Under the pieces are notes generated by a model. That model was not told the DNA's origin. It made no database searches and saw only the letters and a program-made list of their open reading frames with translations. The translations under genes and the position numbers were made by a program. A stretch of DNA of 64,000 bases, from contig JABFGG010000012.1 in assembly GCA_013112575.1 (NCBI GenBank), forward strand, positions 50,409 to 114,408. The letters are read 5' to 3'. This DNA is from Chloroflexota bacterium (GTDB lineage: Bacteria; Chloroflexota; Anaerolineae; Anaerolineales; UBA11579). This document shows, in pieces, positions 33,917-42,158 of this stretch (position 1 is the first letter of the stretch; each line of letters begins with the position of its first letter).

Positions 33917-34591
33917 ATGGACTCGATTTTACTAGGCCTTATCGTTCTTCTTGGCATTGCCGTTGGTGCAGGACTGAACTATCTGGGGGATTGGCTTCCC
34001 CAGCAGCGCGACATCGAGATGCCAATAGGCTGGAGACGGCTGCGCGTTTGGCTTGTCATCATTCTTTCGGCACTCACTTCTGCGTGGCTGTGGCTCAATC
34101 CGCATGAAGACCTGGGCTTTTGGGCTGCCTTGCTTTTGCTGGCCTATTTTGGCCTGATCGTCATCATTGACATGGAACACAAATTGATCCTGTACCCTAC
34201 TGTTTGGTTTGGCCTGGTGCTCGGGGCTTCGTATGGCATCTACTTGCGCGGCTGGCTGACCACCCTCTTAGGCGGATTGGCTGGCTTTGGCATAATGCTC
34301 CTGCTGTATTTCTTTGGGGACTTTGTGGCCAGGCGACTCGCAAGAGTGCGCAATGAAGAATTGGACGAAGTGGCCCTGGGTTTTGGAGATGTTAACCTTG
34401 CAGCCATCATCGGTTTGCTACTTGGTTGGCCTGGTATTCTGGCTGGCCTGGTCTTGGCTATTTTTGCTGGCGGTGCAATTAGTATCCTTTACGTAATCTT
34501 CACCTATCTCTTAGGACGCTATCAAGTCTTTGTTGCTTTGCCCTACGGCCCTTACCTGGTTTTTGGTGCGGTGGTCTTATTGTTTTTTTGA
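33917..34591 (+). CDS. Prepilin peptidase (A24 aspartic family)
   Basis: 224-residue membrane protease, about six to seven helices. The two catalytic Asp residues are in LIVIIDMEHKLI and in the family motif ALGFGDVNLAAIIGLLLGW. A short cytoplasmic loop (LNYLGDWLPQQRDIEMP) stands where the Cys-rich methylation domain would be, but no CxxC is present. It is therefore a peptidase of reduced PilD or TadV type. The downstream TadE-like genes are plausible substrates. Confidence 0.92.
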   Translation: MDSILLGLIVLLGIAVGAGLNYLGDWLPQQRDIEMPIGWRRLRVWLVIILSALTSAWLWLNPHEDLGFWAALLLLAYFGLIVIIDMEHKLILYPTVWFGLVLGASYGIYLRGWLTTLLGGLAGFGIMLLLYFFGDFVARRLARVRNEELDEVALGFGDVNLAAIIGLLLGWPGILAGLVLAIFAGGAISILYVIFTYLLGRYQVFVALPYGPYLVFGAVVLLFF

Positions 34592-34773
34592 AATGCCTTG
34601 TTGGCCGGATTTTGAACACAAATCTATCAAAAATTACAGATTTGTTAGCTCTATAGTACTATTGTATACCCCTAAGGTATTGCTATTTCCCCACGAAACA
34701 AATATATTTAAGGGGCAGGAATCGTGCCGATTTTCCTTTAACGCGTTTGGAACGTTGGAAGGAGTTATTTAAC

Positions 34774-35541
34774 TTGCTACACTTATATCGCCGTCGCAAA
34801 ATTCAATCTACTGGTTGGCGTGGTCATCTCCGCAAGGCCCAAAGCATGGTGGAGATCGCTATCATTTTTCCCGTATTGTTACTCGTATTAACTGGTCTTA
34901 TTGAATTTGGCTTCATGCTGAATGATTACCTCACCATTCTAGATGCCGCCCGCAACGCCGCTCGCTTCTCGGCAGATAGCAATTTTAAAATCAATGACAC
35001 AAGTGACTATTGCGATAGCCACCCTACGAACATGGCTAAGCAGGGTACCACTGACTTCTTCAAACAGACTGCCTGTTTGGTATGCATAGAATTGGCAAAT
35101 GAGAAACCAGCGATCAATGAAGGCTTGAATGATGGTGCTACAGAAGGCGCACTGCTAACCAATAATGTTAATTGGGCTGTCCCCAGTACAGAGAAATTTA
35201 ACTGTCCACTAGATTCCAGTCGCGATAATGTCGTGATCAGCGCCTTTCAGGTCTTTGGACATCCTTCAACTCCGTCAGCTAACGTGTTGGATGATACCCC
35301 TTGGACTCTATACACATCGTCTTCCCCCACTCCAAAAATTACGACTACCTTTGTAGCGGACCGTTATTTGGGCGGTACTCCCAATGCCGGATTCCTGGCT
35401 GTTGAGGTGATCTATAACTACGAACATATCCTTGGGTTGCCCTGGATCGGAGTTTTTTTAGGGAATCCAACGGTGCTGCACGTATATACTATTATGCCCC
35501 TGGCTTCAGGTGAGCCTACCTCAACACCAATATCACCTTAG
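34774..35541 (+). CDS. TadE-like pilus assembly/surface protein
   Basis: About 255 residues. A basic N-terminus is followed by the TadE helix: KAQSMVEIAIIFPVLLLVL and EFGFMLNDYLTILDAARNAARF. The extracytoplasmic part has six Cys. The TTG at 34774 is chosen because GGAAGGAG (34758-34764) lies 9 bases before it; the open frame extends to 34747 but without such a site. The C-terminus ends in a Thr/Pro stretch. First of three surface genes behind the prepilin peptidase. Confidence 0.85.
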   Translation: MLHLYRRRKIQSTGWRGHLRKAQSMVEIAIIFPVLLLVLTGLIEFGFMLNDYLTILDAARNAARFSADSNFKINDTSDYCDSHPTNMAKQGTTDFFKQTACLVCIELANEKPAINEGLNDGATEGALLTNNVNWAVPSTEKFNCPLDSSRDNVVISAFQVFGHPSTPSANVLDDTPWTLYTSSSPTPKITTTFVADRYLGGTPNAGFLAVEVIYNYEHILGLPWIGVFLGNPTVLHVYTIMPLASGEPTSTPISP

Positions 35542-35553
35542 AGTGAAATCATT

Positions 35554-37371
35554 ATGAATAAGATAATTGACTTTTATCGAGAAACTGCTGAACGGTCTCG
35601 GGGACAGGCCTTGGTAGTTATCGCCGTCTCTTTTGTTGCGCTTTTATTATTCGTTGGCTTGGCCATTGATGGTGGCATGATCCTTGTCAATTACGGCAAC
35701 CTGCGCCGCTCTGTAGATGCGGCCTCGCTAGCTGCTGCATCGCAGGTACGTGATAGCACCACCCTTGGTGAGATCGAACTGGTGGCCCGATCGACCATGC
35801 AGCTCAATGGTGTTCAATATGATGCTGTCAATTTGAATATTACGGTAAAGACCTGTGATGATACCACTGGAACCCCTGCCCAGTTTCAAAATGCCTGTAC
35901 CGGATCGGTGCCTCGCAAGTTGATTTATGTTCAAGGGGAGATCGACTCGGAACTGGCTTTCATGCGTTTGTTGGGCTTCACCACGATCCCCCTTTCGGCC
36001 TGGTCTGTGGGTGAAGCTGCTGCTGTGGATGTCGTGCTGCTCATCGATGTGAGTGATTCAATGGCTGGTGATCCGGTCAATCCTGAAAACACCTACTATA
36101 CGACTCATGGAGAAGTCGGGGACTGGTCGGAGAATCCAGACTTTTGTAATAGTGAAGGCAACAATCCATTGCCCGGCGGCTCGGACATGCCCTGTATGCC
36201 CTTCCACTTTGTCAAGCAGGCGGCAGTCGGTTTTGCTCAGAATGTGCTGGACAAAGACTTTAATGGTTTTGCCGGGGAAGAGGACCGCATTGGCATCGTG
36301 ACTTTTGCCAATGGTTTCGATTTTGGCTATACCAGAGAACACGACATCAATGGCAACCGCTGGAGTGACGATTACTCAGATGTCGAAGCCGCCCTAAATG
36401 CTCTGACTGTATATCCTGGATCAGGAGTGTGTAATAAGACGAGTTCAACTCCGTCAGCCCACATAGGCAAATGTCGTGAAGAGAGCGGTTTCCCTACGGA
36501 CTTTGCATACCTTTGTGGACCGGCGGTTTCGGAGTACTTTGATTACGGACAGGGTATTCCGCTCGATCCCGTTCCCCCCGGAGACCCGGACTATTCTACT
36601 TGTGGCACCACCAGTATTGGCAGCGGTTTGTTGGTAGCAAGTAGCTTGCTGGTACAAAGCTCAATGGATCGCCCCAATGCCATCCGCGTGGTTGTATTAC
36701 TGACTGATGGTGCTAATAATGCCACAGGTCCAAAGGCTGCTGATTGTACAGACTTCGAGAACTGCGATGTTACTGGCGACATCCATCCGCTGTTGATGAC
36801 ATCCCCTTATGAAGATAACTACTGGGGCTATTGCCCTGAAGGCCTTGGTAAGCTCTGCCGCGACAATGACGTCTTCACACGAAACCGTGTAGATCTGTCT
36901 ACCTGGCCTGAATGCCCAATGCTTCTTCATGGTGACAATCTTACGGCCGTTGGAGAGTGTCCATCTACTTATGATGCGGATGACTTTGCCATGGACGTGG
37001 CAGAGGCCATTGGCTGTCCGGCTATTTTGCCAGCCACAACCAATTGTCGTGATATTGGTCAGGGCGCCATTATTTTTACTATTGGGATGGGTCCTCAGGT
37101 TTCTGGAGGATCCGTGGATTCTTCCGGAAACCCCTTTGGTGCTCACATGTTGCGCTTCATCGCATCTGTTGGTGAGGACGGAGAGCCACTTGGGAATACT
37201 GGTGGGAATGTGAACTACGATACTTCCGAGGATACTTGCCAGGGTTTGTATGACAATCAAACCGAATACGAGACCAGTTGCGGCAATTACTATTTCGCCC
37301 AGGATGCAACCTATCTGCCTCCAGTGTTCGAAGCGATCGCTGCACGTATCTTTACCCGAATTGCACAATAG
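35554..37371 (+). CDS. TadG-like protein with vWA domain
   Basis: 605 residues. N-terminal Flp/TadG segment GQALVVIAVSFVALLLFVGL followed by AIDGGMILVNYGNLRRSVDAA, then a vWA domain starting VVLLIDVSDSMAG (MIDAS DxSxS). A long Cys-rich insertion (about 190-470) and a closing YYFAQDATYLPPVFEAIAARI segment follow. More than 15 Cys suggest a disulfide-stabilised exported protein. TadG vWA domains are thought to anchor or tip Tad pili. It lies 12 bases after the previous gene. Confidence 0.88.
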   Translation: MNKIIDFYRETAERSRGQALVVIAVSFVALLLFVGLAIDGGMILVNYGNLRRSVDAASLAAASQVRDSTTLGEIELVARSTMQLNGVQYDAVNLNITVKTCDDTTGTPAQFQNACTGSVPRKLIYVQGEIDSELAFMRLLGFTTIPLSAWSVGEAAAVDVVLLIDVSDSMAGDPVNPENTYYTTHGEVGDWSENPDFCNSEGNNPLPGGSDMPCMPFHFVKQAAVGFAQNVLDKDFNGFAGEEDRIGIVTFANGFDFGYTREHDINGNRWSDDYSDVEAALNALTVYPGSGVCNKTSSTPSAHIGKCREESGFPTDFAYLCGPAVSEYFDYGQGIPLDPVPPGDPDYSTCGTTSIGSGLLVASSLLVQSSMDRPNAIRVVVLLTDGANNATGPKAADCTDFENCDVTGDIHPLLMTSPYEDNYWGYCPEGLGKLCRDNDVFTRNRVDLSTWPECPMLLHGDNLTAVGECPSTYDADDFAMDVAEAIGCPAILPATTNCRDIGQGAIIFTIGMGPQVSGGSVDSSGNPFGAHMLRFIASVGEDGEPLGNTGGNVNYDTSEDTCQGLYDNQTEYETSCGNYYFAQDATYLPPVFEAIAARIFTRIAQ

Positions 37372-37395
37372 GCCACATAATCTAAGGAACGGCCA

Positions 37396-39453
37396 ATGGA
37401 TGAGAAGAGTGTTGGAAAGAGAGTTATGCTAGATAAGGAAAGACCCAACAAATGGAAGAAGCGACCTTTGGGTCAGGCCATGGTGGAGTTTGCCTTGGTA
37501 TTACCCATTCTACTTGCCATGCTTTGGGGCATCATGGAATTGGCGCGTCTTATGCAATCCTATCTCGTGATTACCAATGCATCCCGCTTTGGTGTGCGCT
37601 ATGCAGTCACGGGCGATTATGACCAGAACCTATGTAACACTTCAACCTATGGCGATGGCTCGGCGGGCATCGATCTCGACAGCGAGGGCAACCCTTGCCT
37701 TGGGACAAACCAACGCGAGGAAATTGATACTGCCCGTATCGTAGGTGCCTACGAGATCACCAAGGGTGTAATGACCTCTCTAATCCTCGAGGCAGCCGTA
37801 CCAGATGATTTAGAGCGTGGTGGTGCTAATAGCAGTGTTCCCAACTACTGGAATATCACGGTTTGTTCAGATGAGGGTGACCGTGTTTATTATTTCCAGC
37901 CTGACCCGAACCCTGCTCTAAATATCGATATGTGCTCCGAGGATGGCACAACGAACTCGTCAGCAGATAAGGACCATGCGGGCAACCCGGAGACAGGCCG
38001 CCACCGTGTGTTAGTGGCTGTGACTTATGAGCACGAATTCTTGTTCCCGGTACCTTTCTTTGACGGCCCTCCAACCGTAACCCTTCACGCTGAACGTACT
38101 GCTGTTCTGGAACAGTTCCGCCCCGCCCAAGTTGTGCAATTGCCCGGTGGTTCGGTGGGAGGTATCCCCCCGACGCCAACTTTCACCCATACACATACGT
38201 TGACCCCCACGGATACGCTGACTCCAACGATCACGTCGACGCCAACGGCGACCTTTACGAAAACGAATACAGGTACAGCCACTTCAACTCCCACAATAAC
38301 ACAAACCCCAACCAGTACGCCTCCTGCCGAATGCGGTGATATTTATTTTGTTGGCTCGCCGAACGCAGTTTATAAAATTGACGATGACATTTTTGTGGAT
38401 GTGCGCAACGATTATCATGATTGGGCGACGCTTGTAAACACGAGCTTTTCCTGGCCGGAACCGGATTTGCCCTCGAGTGCAAGAGTGGACTGGTTTGAGT
38501 TAGGTGGCGGTTGGAATTATTGGGATAGCACTGGTTGGACTAGTCCTACAACAACCATGAATAATGATTGGATTCCAGGTAATACTACCCACACATGGCG
38601 AACTGACTTCGATGGGGTCTCTAGTTCAGACTTGGTAGGTGATTTTACTATCGAGTTGACCTTCCGGTTTCCTGGCATTGCTGATTGTCTGCTTTCAGGC
38701 TCTTTGGGCCTTGCTACCCACACACCTACTCTGGTACCTACTGAAACTCACACATCCACTGTAACCCATACACCTACTATCACCAATACACCTACCATCA
38801 CGCCAACAATCACAGAGACGCCAACTGTTACAAATACGCCGACGATCACCCAAACCCCCACCATTACGCGCACCCCAACACGCACAGCTACACGCACAAG
38901 CACGACGGTGCCCATGTGCAACGACCTTAGTTTTGTTGGAAACCTTTCTAAAAATAACGATGATATTTATGTGAACGTACGCAACACCTGGCCCGGTACA
39001 GTTACACTGACTAATACCAGGTTCTGGTGGCCTGCATCTACGATGAATGAGGATGTGAATGAATTCCACCTTGGTGGCGATATGTACTGGGATGGTACTG
39101 GGACCTCAAGCCCAACCACTACCGGAAATACATCTACTTTGGGCACTACCACCCAAACCTGGTTCGCTGATTTTACGGGGTATGAACCCGAAGAAGTCGC
39201 GGGCACCTTTAGGGTTGAACTTACTTTCCAGTTCCCCGGTGGCGGTCCCACCTGTGTGCTAGATGATACCTTGGTTATTGCGACCCCGACCCCCACTTTA
39301 CCCCCAACCATCACACGTACACCCACGCGCACACCCACGCGTACGCTTACACCGACAAAGACGAATACGCCTAACTGGACCGCAACCTACACGCTAACGC
39401 CCACACAAACGGAAACACCGGCGCCATCGCCAACCTCATTCGGAGATGGATAA
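37396..39453 (+). CDS. TadE-like protein with two tandem beta domains and Thr-Pro linkers
   Basis: 685 residues. TadE N-terminus GQAMVEFALVLPILLAM and GIMELARLMQSYLVITNASRFGVR (joined in frame), then a domain of about 170 residues. Next come three Thr/Pro-rich low-complexity linkers alternating with two homologous domains of about 120 residues. Both domains start C-[GN]-D-[IL]-x-F-V-G, contain [ID]DDI[FY]V[DN]VRN and TSPTTT, and end in a second Cys. AAGGA lies 7 bases before the ATG. Probably an extended cell-surface protein; the linkers are O-glycosylation-like. Family of the repeated domain not recognised. Confidence 0.85.
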   Translation: MDEKSVGKRVMLDKERPNKWKKRPLGQAMVEFALVLPILLAMLWGIMELARLMQSYLVITNASRFGVRYAVTGDYDQNLCNTSTYGDGSAGIDLDSEGNPCLGTNQREEIDTARIVGAYEITKGVMTSLILEAAVPDDLERGGANSSVPNYWNITVCSDEGDRVYYFQPDPNPALNIDMCSEDGTTNSSADKDHAGNPETGRHRVLVAVTYEHEFLFPVPFFDGPPTVTLHAERTAVLEQFRPAQVVQLPGGSVGGIPPTPTFTHTHTLTPTDTLTPTITSTPTATFTKTNTGTATSTPTITQTPTSTPPAECGDIYFVGSPNAVYKIDDDIFVDVRNDYHDWATLVNTSFSWPEPDLPSSARVDWFELGGGWNYWDSTGWTSPTTTMNNDWIPGNTTHTWRTDFDGVSSSDLVGDFTIELTFRFPGIADCLLSGSLGLATHTPTLVPTETHTSTVTHTPTITNTPTITPTITETPTVTNTPTITQTPTITRTPTRTATRTSTTVPMCNDLSFVGNLSKNNDDIYVNVRNTWPGTVTLTNTRFWWPASTMNEDVNEFHLGGDMYWDGTGTSSPTTTGNTSTLGTTTQTWFADFTGYEPEEVAGTFRVELTFQFPGGGPTCVLDDTLVIATPTPTLPPTITRTPTRTPTRTLTPTKTNTPNWTATYTLTPTQTETPAPSPTSFGDG
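38163..38329 (+). repeat. Thr-Pro coding low-complexity repeat 1
   Basis: Degenerate ACN-CCN alternation encoding TPT/THT/TLTPT units inside the TadE-like gene; linker before the first beta domain. Confidence 0.8.
38716..38915 (+). repeat. Thr-Pro coding low-complexity repeat 2
   Basis: Repeats of the type TPTIT and TPTVTN between the two homologous domains; about 66 residues. Confidence 0.8.
39281..39438 (+). repeat. Thr-Pro coding low-complexity repeat 3
   Basis: Units TRTPTRT and TLTPT at the C-terminal end of the protein; no sorting motif or membrane anchor follows. Confidence 0.75.
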
Positions 39454-39473
39454 AGCTAAACCTGAATAGCACC

Positions 39474-39504
39474 AAAATGACCAGCCACAGGCTGGTCATT
39501 TTTT
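39474..39504 (+). terminator. Intrinsic terminator after the TadE-like gene
   Basis: 13-bp stem AAAATGACCAGCC/GGCTGGTCATTTT with loop ACA and trailing T run. Works for the plus strand, and its A-rich left arm lets it serve the convergent gene. Confidence 0.92.
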
Positions 39505-39850
39505 ATCCCAGTTCACCGATCACTTTTTTTAGGGTTTGCTCTGGGGAAAGCGTATCGGTGTGGATGTAAATGTGAGCATGCTTGCGGGCATGGGCCAGCC
39601 GTGTAAGTTGTTCTTCGTACTCGTGTTTCATCCAATTCATGCCCCCGCGCGTCACGGTTTGCTCGTAAGAAATGTCGAGGTATACCAGGAAATCAGGATT
39701 GGTGATCTTCTGCCACATGCTGGGGGCAAAAGAATGTTCCTGTACGATCTGTCGGGCGCGGTAGCCACGTTTTATTAGGTTTTGGGCCAGGGTGGATTTA
39801 CCGGCCTTGCAGGGGCCTACAATACCTATTAGGGGATCTTCTTCGCTCAT
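39503..39850 (-). CDS. Small P-loop NTPase
   Basis: 115 residues with Walker A GPCKAGKSTLAQ and a possible Walker B FLVYLDISYE; resembles a nucleotide-kinase or adenylylsulfate-kinase-like core (LIKRGYRARQIVQEH) cut to minimal size. The ATG overlaps the stop of the SpoIIE-type phosphatase gene as ATGA, so the two are translationally coupled. Function unknown. Confidence 0.8.
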   Translation of the reverse strand: MSEEDPLIGIVGPCKAGKSTLAQNLIKRGYRARQIVQEHSFAPSMWQKITNPDFLVYLDISYEQTVTRGGMNWMKHEYEEQLTRLAHARKHAHIYIHTDTLSPEQTLKKVIGELG

Positions 39851-40548
39851 CGGATCGGTAGCCGCATGCTCATGCGCCGGATATCATCGCCATTGCGAAC
39901 CGTGACGGCCAAAACCACCACACTTATATCATCGATCGGTCTGCCATCATCCAGTTGCATGGCTTTGTCCATCAGGCCATCGGCGATTTGCTGAGGACTG
40001 GCATCCTCATCAAGCAGTCCCTGAAGCTCTGCACTGACGTCCAGATGCTGGCCTACACGGTCGCCAGCATGCACCAGCCCATCTGAATAAGCTACTACAA
40101 GTAAGCCCTCTTCAATTTGAGCCTCAGTAATGACGGGACGTGTATCACGACGCACACCCACCGATTGACTTTCCTCATCCAGTGTTTTTATGGTCCCGTT
40201 TTGGGCAATAAGCATGGGCGCGGGGTTGTTGCGCGTGATCACCAAAGTGTTGGAGGTCAGGTCAATGGACAGGATATTTAATGTGGATTGTACTTTGCCA
40301 CCGCGTTCCGTGAACAAATAATCGGATGCTGCACGCGCCGCAGCGCCATCGCGCACGCCCTCAGCTAGCAGTGAAATCACCTTACGTACGACTATATTCG
40401 AGATACGCTTGGCACTCTTGCCGGAACGCTGGCCATCGGCCAATACCACCGAAAGCCCGCCATTGGGGCGCTCTATTACCTCAAGCGTGTCGCCACTTTC
40501 AGAGCTGGCATATTTGTTGATCTTGGCAACACCGATCTGGACTTCCAT
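39847..40548 (-). CDS. SpoIIE/PP2C-type protein phosphatase
   Basis: 233 residues. PPM-fold metal sites: LADGQRSGKSAKRIS near the start, LVVAYSDGLVHAG and DDISVVVLAV near the end. No attached sensor domain. Such stand-alone SpoIIE domains dephosphorylate Ser/Thr-phosphoproteins (for example partner-switch regulators). The only kinase in the window is 38 kb away, so the partner is unknown. A TACAAT lies 6 bases before the ATG. Confidence 0.85.
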   Translation of the reverse strand: MEVQIGVAKINKYASSESGDTLEVIERPNGGLSVVLADGQRSGKSAKRISNIVVRKVISLLAEGVRDGAAARAASDYLFTERGGKVQSTLNILSIDLTSNTLVITRNNPAPMLIAQNGTIKTLDEESQSVGVRRDTRPVITEAQIEEGLLVVAYSDGLVHAGDRVGQHLDVSAELQGLLDEDASPQQIADGLMDKAMQLDDGRPIDDISVVVLAVTVRNGDDIRRMSMRLPIR

Positions 40549-40554
40549 GTATTG

Positions 40555-40560
40555 ATTGTA
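40555..40560 (-). promoter_or_regulatory. -10 box TACAAT, leaderless promoter of the phosphatase/P-loop pair
   Basis: Minus-strand TACAAT, then 6 bases, then ATG at 40548; no Shine-Dalgarno. Confidence 0.55.
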
Positions 40561-40594
40561 AACGATTTGCTGTTGGCTTGATGTGGAATGCGGA

Positions 40595-41245
40595 TCAGGA
40601 TTTTTGGGCGTGGATGATCAGCAGGAGACTGGTGGTTAATTGCCGGCGCTCTATATGCGTTTCGAAGCCAGCAGCCTGGAAAGCCTGAACGATCTGATGA
40701 TCTTGGATTTCCATCGCTTGCCCCGTGATCTTGAACAACAAAGCTGCAGCTCTATCAAGCAGGTTTCCACCCGTGATCCAGGCCACAGGTAGAGCCACAA
40801 AAGCGCCACCGGGTTTCAAAACACGATGGATCTCATTCAATGTGTCTGTCTGGAAGATGTACTCAGTGGGGAAGGTGGCTACCACCTGGTTGTAGCTGTT
40901 ATTCTCAAAGGGTAGCTTTTGCCCCATCCCGGTGACGAGGCTCTGGATCAAGTTCTCTTTTTCCAGTCTTTTCTTTGCCATACGTCCCATCTGGCGACTC
41001 AGATCCAAACCAACGCACGATTTTCCTTGGCGCGCCAGGGTGGTTTGGAGATGGCCCGGTCCGTGGCCCAATTCCAATATCCGTGGACCGGGCAGATCAT
41101 CAGTTACGGAGAGTACCCAGGAGTTCCAGCGCCCCAGGGAGACTAGCCAAGCAACCAGATCATAGGTCCAGGCCATCTGGTGATAGAGCAGATCGAAGAA
41201 AATGCGCAGGAATCCAGTCAGGACGCGCTGAATAAAAGCCATCAT
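40595..41245 (-). CDS. Class I SAM-dependent methyltransferase
   Basis: About 216 residues from ATG 41245, one base after the diacylglycerol kinase stop; the longer open frame to 41422 only overlaps that gene. Motif I ILELGHGPGHLQT, SAM-ribose acidic residue in CVGLDLSRQM, motif after LPFENNSYNQVVATFP, and HRVLKPGGAFVALPV: the ubiquinone/menaquinone-type methyltransferase fold (Methyltransf_11). An N-terminal amphipathic or membrane helix suggests a lipid-like substrate, fitting the upstream lipid kinase. Exact substrate unknown. Confidence 0.88.
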   Translation of the reverse strand: MMAFIQRVLTGFLRIFFDLLYHQMAWTYDLVAWLVSLGRWNSWVLSVTDDLPGPRILELGHGPGHLQTTLARQGKSCVGLDLSRQMGRMAKKRLEKENLIQSLVTGMGQKLPFENNSYNQVVATFPTEYIFQTDTLNEIHRVLKPGGAFVALPVAWITGGNLLDRAAALLFKITGQAMEIQDHQIVQAFQAAGFETHIERRQLTTSLLLIIHAQKS

Positions 41246-41246
41246 T

Positions 41247-42149
41247 TTATTTGGTCGATATGATGGGTAAACTTGCAGGATGGATACGAAACTCCAGTTC
41301 ATGGATGCCGTGGGTAAACAGTTCCCCATCCGCGTGGCTGGGTGAGTTGGGCACAATGCTGACCTTGAGCCAGGTGCCATGATGCTGGTGAATGGCAGGG
41401 TGTTCGACATAGTTGCCTTCACCTGCTTTCATGGTTTGAGGCAGAACCCGCAATATGTTCAATCGGCCTGCGATGTACCCGAAGACGAAGGTTAATTTGC
41501 CATCAAAGGGATCGGCAGCAGGCACTGTAAAAAAAATACCGCCAGTGCGGGGGGCGTTCCCAATTGAAACCAACGTGACAGGACCGTCGTATTCACCATC
41601 ATCCCATTGTAGCTTCATACGCCACTGAGGGTTGTGGGCCACGCCTTTTAGGGTTGCCAGAAGGTAGCGGATGATGCCGCTTGTGCGGGTCATGTTTTGT
41701 TGCAAATTAGTGATGTAGGGTTCCAGGCCGATTCCGGCGTTATTGATAAAGAAACGGTCATTGACCTGGCATACGTCGATCTCTCGAATCTGGTTGGCTG
41801 CTATGACCTGGGCGGCCTTATCTAACTCTTTGGGCATACCAAGGTTGTCAACTAAGTCATTGGCCGTGCCCAAGGGCATGATGCCGAAAGTAGCCCTTGC
41901 TTGTTCTTCCCCGGCGGTCATGATGCCATTCACCACCTCACCAATCGTACCGTCCCCACCTGCAGCAATGATGGGATTGAAGCCCTGACGGATGGCATTA
42001 AGCGTCAGGAAGATGGCATGGCCAGGTTCCTTGGACTGTTCAACTTCGAAGTTAACACCGGCTTCAAGCAAGGCAGCTTGTGCTTCGGGCCAGCGTTTAC
42101 TGGCTTGCCAGCGGGCGGCGTAAGGGTTGAGGATCACTTTTGCGGTCAT
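41247..42149 (-). CDS. Diacylglycerol kinase family lipid kinase (DagK/YegS-like)
   Basis: 300 residues. Nucleotide motif IIAAGGDGTIGEVVNGI and GIMPLGTANDLVDNLGM, then NNAGIGLEP and a C-terminal beta domain with HADGELF. Phosphorylates a lipid alcohol such as diacylglycerol. A GGGAGAG site precedes the ATG. It is followed directly by the methyltransferase and preceded by mgtE at a 9-base gap, so these are probably one transcript. Confidence 0.93.
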   Translation of the reverse strand: MTAKVILNPYAARWQASKRWPEAQAALLEAGVNFEVEQSKEPGHAIFLTLNAIRQGFNPIIAAGGDGTIGEVVNGIMTAGEEQARATFGIMPLGTANDLVDNLGMPKELDKAAQVIAANQIREIDVCQVNDRFFINNAGIGLEPYITNLQQNMTRTSGIIRYLLATLKGVAHNPQWRMKLQWDDGEYDGPVTLVSIGNAPRTGGIFFTVPAADPFDGKLTFVFGYIAGRLNILRVLPQTMKAGEGNYVEHPAIHQHHGTWLKVSIVPNSPSHADGELFTHGIHELEFRIHPASLPIISTK

Positions 42150-42158
42150 AGACTCTCC

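Noticed and set aside
36697..37368. 223-residue minus-strand open frame opposite the vWA TadG-like gene
   Set aside because: Antisense shadow with no motif; the plus-strand frame has the vWA domain and a good context.
38163..39438. Tandem DNA repeats as a mobile or regulatory element
   Set aside because: They are in-frame Thr-Pro coding linkers with synonymous variation, not a DNA-level repeat.
41246..41422. N-terminal extension of the methyltransferase frame
   Set aside because: These 59 codons lie inside the diacylglycerol kinase gene; the ATG at 41245 directly after that gene's stop is the natural start.
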